From Verrucomicrobiales bacterium (GTDB lineage Bacteria; Verrucomicrobiota; Verrucomicrobiia; Verrucomicrobiales; DEV007): a stretch of DNA of 5,380 nt. Shown here in pieces: positions 1 through 5,380 of this stretch. The number at the start of each line of letters is the position of its first letter. The stretch's first letter is position 1. Location: positions 27,943-33,322 of the forward strand of contig NZSO01000056.1 in NCBI GenBank assembly GCA_002696885.1, written 5' to 3'. Below the pieces are notes generated by a model. It searched no databases, had not been told where the DNA came from, and worked only from the letters and a program-made list of their open reading frames with translations. The translations under genes were made by a program, and so were the position numbers.

Positions 1-530
1 TCAGTGGTACCTCCACCAATATCAACAATCATATTTCCACTAGCATCTTGAATCGGCAAGCCCACTCCAATGGCTGCCGCCATAGGTTCTTCAATCAAAT
101 AGACTTCATCCGCTCCAGCATGCCGAGCTGAATCTTTAACCGCTCGTTTTTCTACCTCTGTTATCCCCGAGGGAACAGCTACAACAACTCTTATTTTAGA
201 TGCCCTAATAATCTTTTTCCCATTCCCCTTGTCTTTTGTTCTCGCCTCTCTGATGAAATGTTTAAGCATGGCCTCAGTCATTTCAAAATCAGCAATAACC
301 CCATCCCTCAAAGGTCGCACTGCTGAAATAGTGTCTGGAGTTCTTCCCAACATTCTTTTTGCATCATCTCCCACAGCAACAACCTCTTTTGATCCATTTT
401 TAACTGCCACTACTGATGGTTGCCTCACTTTAATCCCCTCATCTTTGACATAGACTAGGGTATTTGCGGTACCTAAATCGATACCAATATCCATATTTAA
501 AAGCCCAAAAATTCTATGAAAAATACTCAC
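1..530 (-). CDS. mreB: Rod shape-determining protein MreB, N-terminal part (cut by left window edge)
   Basis: MreB is a bacterial actin that forms membrane-bound filaments and guides lateral peptidoglycan synthesis. The visible 176 residues (numbered from the GTG at 530) hold the actin-type ATPase signatures: phosphate-1 loop DIGIDLGTANT (about 14-24), VPSGITEVEKRA (about 119-130), EEPMAAAIG (about 147-155) and phosphate-2 VDIGGGTT at the window edge. MreB is usually about 335-350 residues, so roughly half is missing. I chose GTG at 530 over ATG at 494 because it adds SIFHRIFGLLN, which resembles the short amphipathic membrane-binding helix found before DxGIDLGTANT in many MreBs; neither start has a clear Shine-Dalgarno. 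About seven extra residues (TKDKGNG region, about 98-113) sit before VVVAVPSG compared with the E. coli protein as I remember it. mreC/mreD would be expected beyond the left edge. Identity is very secure; the exact start is less so. Confidence 0.96.
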   Translation of the reverse strand, partial: MSIFHRIFGLLNMDIGIDLGTANTLVYVKDEGIKVRQPSVVAVKNGSKEVVAVGDDAKRMLGRTPDTISAVRPLRDGVIADFEMTEAMLKHFIREARTKDKGNGKKIIRASKIRVVVAVPSGITEVEKRAVKDSARHAGADEVYLIEEPMAAAIGVGLPIQDASGNMIVDIGGGTT

Positions 531-722
531 TAATAAATGTCTATTATTTAAACCAGCAAATACGATTAATAATCAACAATTTCATTTAAGAAAACTTAAA
601 AATAAAGATAAGTGCTATTTTTTTTTGTATTTGGCCATGATATTGTTGAGGTTTTTTATGATAATACCAAAATTACTTATTTATGTTGTTCATATATAGG
701 AACTTGAGAGGCTTTATTTTTT
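531..722. promoter_or_regulatory. AT-rich divergent intergenic region between mreB and the YkgJ-type gene
   Basis: This gap separates two divergently transcribed genes, so it should hold the promoters of both. It is strongly AT-rich and contains a nine-T run (618-626) and a small inverted repeat, TTTAAG-AAAA-CTTAAA (585-600). A good -10-like hexamer TATGAT lies at 657-662 on the plus strand, but the only TTG-type -35 candidate (TTGGCC, 631-636) is 20 nt away, which is too far. On the minus strand, TTAATC and TAATAG about 17 nt apart upstream of mreB are only weak matches. The regulatory role is inferred from position; no individual promoter is convincing. Confidence 0.3.
706..711 (+). promoter_or_regulatory. 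Shine-Dalgarno-like GAGAGG for the YkgJ-type gene
   Basis: GAGAGG matches the anti-Shine-Dalgarno partially and lies 11 nt before the ATG at 723, slightly further than ideal. It is the only recognisable ribosome-binding sequence in front of a gene here and supports the ATG at 723 as start. Confidence 0.35.
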
Positions 723-1043
723 ATGATTCATTTTAAATGTGACCGCTGTACAAATTGTTGCAATTGGCCCGGTGAAGTCGTTGTGACAGATGTTGAAATC
801 GATCTTATGGCAAAACAGCTTGATATATCCCCGCAAATTTTCATCGAAAAGTATACAGATCTGAGAGAAAACAGAAATGGACTCACCTTAAAAAACAATG
901 AAAACGGTTCATGTGTTTTACTCAAGAATAGAAATTGTTCAGTCCATTCTAATAAACCCAAGCAATGTAGAGATTTCCCAAATAATTGGCGATTCAAGGG
1001 TTGGCGACAAATTTGTGAAGCTCTTCCCTCAAAAATTAAATAA
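723..1043 (+). CDS. YkgJ-family CxxCxxCC cysteine-cluster protein (putative zinc/iron-chelating)
   Basis: A 106-residue protein of the YkgJ/CxxCxxCC type (Pfam family 'putative zinc- or iron-chelating domain'). The N-terminal CDRCTNCC (Cys6, 9, 12, 13) is the family signature. It is followed by the expected later cysteines: Cys64 in GSCVLL, Cys72 in RNCSVH and Cys82 in KQCRDFP, the last resembling the family's 'RPxxCRxFP' block. A further Cys98 lies near the C-terminus, making eight in total. There is no signal peptide or membrane segment, so it should be cytoplasmic. Members are thought to bind a metal or an Fe-S cluster through these cysteines; no reaction is established and none can be read here. 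It stands alone, divergent from mreB and 84 nt before a tRNA gene. The family call is strong from the motif order; the biological role is unknown. Confidence 0.88.
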   Translation: MIHFKCDRCTNCCNWPGEVVVTDVEIDLMAKQLDISPQIFIEKYTDLRENRNGLTLKNNENGSCVLLKNRNCSVHSNKPKQCRDFPNNWRFKGWRQICEALPSKIK

Positions 1044-1127
1044 ATTTACACCAAATCTAAAAGATATACTTGATTGAGCTCTTAGCTGCATTCAAATTGC
1101 CATTCCAAAATTGAAACCTCAATTAAT

Positions 1128-1211
<84 letters not shown>

Positions 1212-1232
1212 CTTTTATTAATTTAGTTCCCT

Positions 1233-2798
1233 TTAGATCCTTTTCACTCCAGGTATTCCTGATTTGAGCAAAAAACTGGCCTCGTTAATTAATGGAGCCC
1301 CAGGCTTCTCGACGAAAGGTGTAATTCGAAAATGCGTAGTCCAAGTATCAGGGGTGATGTCGCAACTAACATAGCCACGATTGGAATTATAATATTGCAC
1401 AAAGTCATTCTGTTCAGCCGCTCGCTCATACTCAGTTATACGATTACCTCCATTTCCACCTGAGGACATTGAAGTACCAACAAACTCTGTTCCTACTACA
1501 GGAGAATTATCATCTTTAAAATCAAGCTGTAAATCATTCACCCAATTCACATGAATATCACCAGTAAGAACAACAGGGTTAGGTATTTTTCGTTGGTGAA
1601 AAAAATCTAACAATCGCCGTCGACTCACCTCATAACCAGGCCACTGATCCATGCTGTAACGACGGTCTTCACCCTTTCCACGATTAAGTGGTGCCATCAT
1701 CACTTGCTGTGCCATTATATTCCAGGTCGCACTAGAATTGATAAGGTTTTTCATGAGCCAATTTTCCTGTTGCTCACCAAGCATAGTGGCACGTGGGTCG
1801 AGCGCTTTACCAACCATTGGCTTCTGACGGTCTCCATTTGGTTGGTCCGTTCGGTATTGACGTGTATCTAGCACATTAAAATTTGCTAACCGACCATACT
1901 TACAAGACCGGTATAATGTCATCTGAGGTCCCTGAGGAAATGACCTTCTTCTTAGTGGCATAAACTCATAGTAAGCTTGATAGGCGTTCATACGACGTAC
2001 GAGAAATTTCTCTGGAGATATACCATCCTCCTCGGAGACAAGATTGGCGTAATTATTATCAAATTCGTGATCATCCCATGTTACCAACCATGGAAATTGG
2101 CGGTGAGCTTCAGCCAACATTCTGTCTAAACGGTACTGTGCATATCGCGTTCTATATTCGTCAAGCGACTCAACTTCAGCTCCTATATGTTTACGAGGTC
2201 GATTATTAACACCACCATATTCATAAATGTAGTCTCCTAAGTGTACGATTAGGTCTAAGTCTTCTTTCACCATATGTGGATAACCATTAAAATATCCACT
2301 TTCATAATTCTGACATGAAGTAAAAGCAAAACGAACCCTCTCAGGCATGGAATCTTCTGCAGGAGCTGTTCGTGTACGCCCCACAGGACTAGTGTGAACC
2401 CCAGCATGGAATCGGTAAAAATATGAGTGGGCAGGTTTTAACCCAGTTACCTCAACATGTACAGAATGCCCTAACTGAGGGATTGCATGGGCAGTTCCTT
2501 TTTGAACAATATTTCTAAATGCCTCATCATTGGCAACCTCCCAAAAAGTTTCAATAGGCTCCGAAGGCATACCTCCCCCCTCGTCCAGCGGTAAAGGAGC
2601 TAGCCGTGTCCAGAGAACTACGCCATCTGGCTCAGGATCGCCTGAAGCTACACTCAGTTTGAATGGATAATCCTCAAATTGCGGTCTAGTTATAACAGGA
2701 CTGGTTGTACGACATGAAGAGAATGGTATTGCCGAAACGGCTGCCATGTATTTCAAAAACTGTCTTCGCTCTACTCCGTATCTCTTTGAACTATTCAT
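1233..2798 (-). CDS. phoD: PhoD-family alkaline phosphatase/phosphodiesterase with Tat signal
   Basis: A complete 521-residue PhoD-type enzyme; this family releases phosphate from phosphomonoesters and diesters outside the cytoplasm using Fe3+/Ca2+. The N-terminus carries a twin-arginine signal, ERRQFLK (10-16), then a hydrophobic stretch AAVSAIPF. Cys29 in FSSC could be a poor lipobox cysteine. An N-terminal beta domain (PhoD_N-like, about 42-145, starting FKLSVASGDP) precedes the metallophosphatase domain (about 155-500). Visible metal/active-site motifs are TSCQNY (Cys162), LGDYIYEY (Asp189), WDDHE (241-245), LDTRQYR (310-316) and TGDIH (Asp414, His416), so the site looks intact. The length is close to Bacillus subtilis PhoD. 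The ATG at 2798 is kept because the next Met (18) would delete the Tat motif; it has no Shine-Dalgarno. The sulfatase gene lies 112 nt upstream on the same strand. Family assignment is secure; the substrate is not known. Confidence 0.95.
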   Translation of the reverse strand: MNSSKRYGVERRQFLKYMAAVSAIPFSSCRTTSPVITRPQFEDYPFKLSVASGDPEPDGVVLWTRLAPLPLDEGGGMPSEPIETFWEVANDEAFRNIVQKGTAHAIPQLGHSVHVEVTGLKPAHSYFYRFHAGVHTSPVGRTRTAPAEDSMPERVRFAFTSCQNYESGYFNGYPHMVKEDLDLIVHLGDYIYEYGGVNNRPRKHIGAEVESLDEYRTRYAQYRLDRMLAEAHRQFPWLVTWDDHEFDNNYANLVSEEDGISPEKFLVRRMNAYQAYYEFMPLRRRSFPQGPQMTLYRSCKYGRLANFNVLDTRQYRTDQPNGDRQKPMVGKALDPRATMLGEQQENWLMKNLINSSATWNIMAQQVMMAPLNRGKGEDRRYSMDQWPGYEVSRRRLLDFFHQRKIPNPVVLTGDIHVNWVNDLQLDFKDDNSPVVGTEFVGTSMSSGGNGGNRITEYERAAEQNDFVQYYNSNRGYVSCDITPDTWTTHFRITPFVEKPGAPLINEASFLLKSGIPGVKRI

Positions 2799-2810
2799 TT
2801 AAGAATTGAA

Positions 2811-2839
2811 ATACTAGCCTTCAGTCAATTCGGTTCCAA
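2811..2839 (-). promoter_or_regulatory. Possible sigma-70-type promoter for the PhoD gene
   Basis: Read on the minus strand, TTGGAA (2839-2834) and TAGTAT (2816-2811) are spaced by exactly 17 nt, each matching four of six consensus positions. A nine-T run (2850-2842) sits just upstream of the -35 and could act like an UP element. Transcription would begin only about five or six nt before the ATG at 2798, giving a nearly leaderless mRNA, consistent with the lack of a Shine-Dalgarno. Matches of this quality occur by chance in AT-rich DNA, so this is tentative. Confidence 0.25.
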
Positions 2840-2910
2840 TTAAAAAAAAATCTGATATAGCAAAAGCAGCATTCTTTATATTTTATTGGAAATGTAAGTT
2901 TTTTGCCTAC

Positions 2911-4332
2911 TTATTTCTGAAAGTTATCGAACCATTTTTGAACCTTTAATCCGGGATATTGATCTTCAGGAATCATATTGATCAGTTTGTTTTTGATTTT
3001 CAAAAAATCAGATTTATTTGCCAAATTAAACCACTCGTTGGGGTCATTCCTATGATCATAGAGTTCTTCACTACCATCCTCATAACGGATGTATCTCCAG
3101 TGATTGGTGCGAATGGATGTATTTGCATTACCATATGAAGAAATGGCTGGAGAACGAGGTTTGCTTGGGTCATTTATTTGAAGCTTAATGGATTCACCGT
3201 CAAGCCAACTTGGAATTTCAAGGTTTGCTAAATCGACCAAAGATGGATAAACATCAATCAAACTCACTGGTTGAGTGCATATAGAGCCTGGTTTTACACC
3301 TGGCCCTCTTACAATAAATGGTATGTGAGTGGTTTGTTCCCAAATTGCCCCTTTGCACCAATGCTTCTTCTCACCAAGATGCCATCCATGATCACTAACT
3401 AACATAACAATAGTTTCACGACCACGTGGATTCCTCTCTAAGCTTTTCAAAAAACGTCCAATTTGGCTATCAACGAACGCGATTGATGCCAGATAGGCAC
3501 GAATTGTAGAGTCCCATTCATCATTTTTGACAATGTATTCGTGATCGCTCAGTCCTTCATGCATAGGCTTGTGGGCATGGCTACGTGCAAGTTTACGCGC
3601 AAACTCAGGCATATCAGCCCAGTCATTTATACCATTAGGCTCGGCTGGACGATTTATTGATTGGAGAGGAAATAACTCAAACCAGCGCTTGGGCACTTGA
3701 AGGGGTCGGTGAGGCCTATAAAACCCAATGGACATAAACAAAGGTCGATCAGTTTGTTTCTTCCACTGTTCGATTGCCCAACTAGCGACCTTATAGTCAC
3801 CCATTTCATGGTCACCAACTTGAAGCGGATATCCATCATTTGGCGCTCTCATTGCATTAAAATTGTCTTTGCCTCTTGGTGGCTTTGGATCTTTGGGACG
3901 ATGAAGAAAAGCATCTCCAAAGTTATCGTGATTACCATGAAAAACTTTACCACCGCTGACTACTCGGTAACCATTAGATTCAAAAAAACCATGAATTGTT
4001 GGCGTTTTTATTTTTATTTCATTTGGCCCTTTCACATTAAAGTAGATACCCGTATTAAAGGGATACACCCCATGCATTAGGCTTGTCCTAGATGGTCGAC
4101 ACTGAGGTGAATTACAGTAAGCTTGAGAAAAGAGCATTCCACTTCGAGCAAGCGCATCAATATTAGGAGACTTTGCATTCGGGTGCCCCCCTAAACATCC
4201 AACCCAATCATTAAGATCATCAACAATAATAAGAACGATATCTCGCTTACCATCTGATTGAGCATAACCTCTCACGGCCAAGCCGATACTACAAAAAGCT
4301 GAAATAATGAAGGTTATAAATAATCTTGTCAT
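2911..4332 (-). CDS. Exported sulfatase, iduronate-2-sulfatase-like
   Basis: A 473-residue type I (formylglycine-dependent) sulfatase that hydrolyses sulfate esters, probably on sulfated sugars. Residues about 1-24 form a Sec signal peptide (MTRLFITFIISAFCSIGLA) with likely cleavage after GYA. The catalytic signature CRPSR (Cys78-Arg82) is intact; Cys78 must be matured to formylglycine. Comparison with human iduronate-2-sulfatase from memory shows the same active-site set: Asp38-Asp39 in VDDLND, Lys129 and His132 in GGKVFH, His208 in YRPH, Asp314-His315 in SDHGWHLGE and Lys327. A C-terminal subdomain ends with YIRYEDGSEELYDHRNDP-type sequence common to sulfatases. I chose ATG at 4332; a TTG immediately before it (4335) could add one residue. 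No Shine-Dalgarno is visible. PhoD-type genes flank it on the same strand. The iduronate-2-sulfatase-like subfamily is strongly suggested, but the true substrate is unproven. Confidence 0.95.
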   Translation of the reverse strand: MTRLFITFIISAFCSIGLAVRGYAQSDGKRDIVLIIVDDLNDWVGCLGGHPNAKSPNIDALARSGMLFSQAYCNSPQCRPSRTSLMHGVYPFNTGIYFNVKGPNEIKIKTPTIHGFFESNGYRVVSGGKVFHGNHDNFGDAFLHRPKDPKPPRGKDNFNAMRAPNDGYPLQVGDHEMGDYKVASWAIEQWKKQTDRPLFMSIGFYRPHRPLQVPKRWFELFPLQSINRPAEPNGINDWADMPEFARKLARSHAHKPMHEGLSDHEYIVKNDEWDSTIRAYLASIAFVDSQIGRFLKSLERNPRGRETIVMLVSDHGWHLGEKKHWCKGAIWEQTTHIPFIVRGPGVKPGSICTQPVSLIDVYPSLVDLANLEIPSWLDGESIKLQINDPSKPRSPAISSYGNANTSIRTNHWRYIRYEDGSEELYDHRNDPNEWFNLANKSDFLKIKNKLINMIPEDQYPGLKVQKWFDNFQK

Positions 4333-4391
4333 CAACTATATTTTATCGATTCGCTGTATTGATTGGTTTTTTTTCTTAATATCCTGTAATA

Positions 4392-4526
4392 GTGAATAAT
4401 AAGCCTCAAGTGAAAGACACCTTATTAGATTCGCTAAAAACTATGATGGACGATATTATTGAAAATTATATTAAAGATCAAACTCGCCATGAGTTCTTTG
4501 AAGATATTTTTAGGTCTCAACTTTAA
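4392..4526 (+). CDS. Possible small ORF of 44 residues, hypothetical
   Basis: The 197-nt gap between the second PhoD-like gene and the sulfatase holds an open plus-strand frame from GTG (4392) to TAA (4524-4526). It is open upstream only to a TAA at 4377-4379. The predicted 44-residue peptide is soluble and charged, with an amphipathic-helix look (SLKTMMDDIIENYIKDQ, then HEFFEDIF). There is no signal peptide, cysteine or known motif. Internal ATGs at 4443 and 4446 are other possible starts. No Shine-Dalgarno or good promoter precedes it. It would converge on the PhoD-like gene, the two stop codons being three nt apart. I do not recognise it. It may be a real small protein, the tail of a decayed gene, or a chance frame; its protein-like composition is the only support. 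Confidence 0.33.
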   Translation: MNNKPQVKDTLLDSLKTMMDDIIENYIKDQTRHEFFEDIFRSQL

Positions 4527-4529
4527 ATA

Positions 4530-5380
4530 TTAAAATTGCAGTTCACTCCGTTTCACCTCCATTGAATAAATCTTCTCTCCATCAATATTAACAATTGTGT
4601 AACTAACGCTTGGGTCTTCATTAGTCAGATCAAAATCAACACGACCGTAAGATTGTTTCTCATTATATCCAAAAATCGAATGCTTAATAATTCCATGAAC
4701 ATGTTGATTAGTAAGACGAGAAGACTGCCACTCAAATAATGGGTACATTCCATCTATTCCTGTATTAATTTTATAGGCATCAGAACGATGCCTATCAGCA
4801 GAGAGAATCACAACACCAGGAATCTTTTGCTCAGCAATAAATCTAAATATCAATTCTCGTTCTCGATTATATCCGTCCCATGTATCCTTCGATCCTGGTT
4901 TAACATTTGGAGTCATTGGGACATTAGTGCATAACACCTTAAAGGTTGCGGTTTTTTTAAGAGAATCTTTTAACCACCGCATTTGAGCAGATCCTAACAT
5001 CGATGGGTTTTTTAATTTAGGTGATTCTCGATAATATCGCCCATCAATAAGAACAAAGTGAACTTTACCAATCCAAAAATCAAACCAACAACCCGGTTGT
5101 TTTTCACCTCCTCCATAATATGGATTATCATAGTTGTCTTTGAATATCTTCCAGACTTCGCGCTTCCACTTAGGCTCGTCTATAGCAGGACCACCCCATC
5201 CGTCATTAGTAGTAAAGTCGTGATCATCCCAAATGCCATATATTGGAACTTTCTTAGCCAGCCTTGACCATTCAGGCTGACTTTGCCGACGGTAGTAATG
5301 GAAAAGCTGCATTTCTGGTGTCATTGGATCATCAATATAAACATTGTCACCGAGAAGTATTAAGGCTCGAGGATCGATCT
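4530..5380 (-). CDS. PhoD-like metallophosphoesterase, C-terminal part (cut by right window edge)
   Basis: The 282 visible residues are the C-terminal part of a second PhoD-like phosphatase; the frame stays open through the right edge, so the N-terminus, including any signal peptide, is not seen. The Met at 5324 is internal, because the reading frame upstream of it encodes the metal-binding block ALILLGDNVYIDD (fragment residues 5-17). Next come IWDDHDF (49-55), IDGRYYRES (111-119, equivalent to LDTRxYR) and ILSADRH (191-197), the counterpart of the usual GDxH with Asp195 and His197 kept. The last roughly 50 residues look like a beta-rich tail (VDFDLTNEDPSVSYTIVN). It clearly differs from the complete PhoD at 1233-2798: shorter spacing between motifs and SADRH instead of TGDIH. 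It lies about 197 nt upstream of the sulfatase on the same strand. The superfamily is confident; substrate and cellular location are unknown. Confidence 0.9.
   Translation of the reverse strand, partial: IDPRALILLGDNVYIDDPMTPEMQLFHYYRRQSQPEWSRLAKKVPIYGIWDDHDFTTNDGWGGPAIDEPKWKREVWKIFKDNYDNPYYGGGEKQPGCWFDFWIGKVHFVLIDGRYYRESPKLKNPSMLGSAQMRWLKDSLKKTATFKVLCTNVPMTPNVKPGSKDTWDGYNRERELIFRFIAEQKIPGVVILSADRHRSDAYKINTGIDGMYPLFEWQSSRLTNQHVHGIIKHSIFGYNEKQSYGRVDFDLTNEDPSVSYTIVNIDGEKIYSMEVKRSELQF

Noticed and set aside
229..453. Plus-strand 74-codon open frame
   Set aside because: It lies antisense within mreB, whose conserved motifs leave no doubt about the coding strand.
585..600. Inverted repeat TTTAAG-AAAA-CTTAAA as a terminator or operator
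   Set aside because: It is short and AT-only apart from one G-C pair, lies between divergent promoters where no terminator is needed, and such repeats arise by chance in AT-rich DNA.
728..997. Minus-strand 89-codon open frame
   Set aside because: It is antisense to the CxxCxxCC gene; the peptide shows no domain and merely mirrors the real gene.
1045..1070. TTTACA (1045-1050) and TATACT (1065-1070) as a promoter for the tRNA
   Set aside because: Both hexamers are good, but the 14-nt spacer is too short for a sigma-70 promoter.
1109..1124. Inverted repeat AATTGA-AACC-TCAATT just before the tRNA as a terminator
   Set aside because: The stem is six mostly A-T pairs and is not followed by a T run.
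2842..2905. Intrinsic terminator after the sulfatase gene
   Set aside because: A T run exists on the minus strand (2850-2842), but no GC-rich hairpin directly precedes it; only a weak TAAGT/ACTTA pairing is visible near 2890-2910.
3654..3839. Minus-strand 61-codon open frame
   Set aside because: It is an off-frame reading inside the sulfatase gene.
3697..4080. Plus-strand 127-codon open frame
   Set aside because: It is antisense to the conserved part of the sulfatase gene; its aromatic and hydrophobic-rich sequence shows no recognisable domain.
5058..5267. Plus-strand 69-codon open frame
   Set aside because: It is antisense to the second PhoD-like gene, including its WDDHD motif.

Overview
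The window is an AT-rich piece of bacterial chromosome. It shows a cut-off mreB gene at the left edge, a small cysteine-cluster (YkgJ-type) gene, a leucine tRNA, and then a minus-strand run of three exported or probably exported hydrolase genes: a PhoD-type phosphatase, an iduronate-2-sulfatase-like sulfatase and a second PhoD-like gene cut by the right edge. MreB, an S1-type sulfatase with a Sec signal and a Tat-exported PhoD protein suggest a rod-building, Gram-negative-type bacterium that degrades sulfated and phosphorylated organic matter. A marine member of the Verrucomicrobiota (Opitutae-like) or a related PVC lineage would fit best. That placement is an inference from gene content and the look of the MreB sequence; no marker here settles it.

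Layout. 1-530 (minus): N-terminal third to half of MreB, running off the left edge. 531-722: AT-rich divergent intergenic region. 723-1043 (plus): 106-residue CxxCxxCC protein. 1128-1211 (plus): tRNA-Leu with anticodon AAG, an unusual bacterial anticodon. 1233-2798 (minus): complete PhoD-family phosphatase with a twin-arginine signal, converging on the tRNA with only 21 nt between them. 2911-4332 (minus): complete sulfatase with an intact CxPSR formylglycine motif. 4392-4526 (plus): a possible 44-residue small ORF in the gap. 4530-5380 (minus): C-terminal 282 residues of a second, divergent PhoD-like metallophosphoesterase.

How the genes may work together. The three minus-strand hydrolases lie in the order PhoD-like, sulfatase, PhoD along the direction of transcription, with gaps of about 197 and 112 nt. 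They need not be one tight operon, but together they look like an ester-cleaving cluster that removes sulfate and phosphate groups from external substrates. Substrates cannot be read from the sequence. mreB (cell shape), the YkgJ-type gene and the tRNA are housekeeping neighbours without a visible link to the cluster. Shine-Dalgarno sequences are weak or absent in front of almost every gene. I see no insertion sequence, CRISPR array, integrase or convincing intrinsic terminator, and no clear evidence of a wholly new system. The most unusual items are the tRNA-Leu(AAG) and the possible small ORF.
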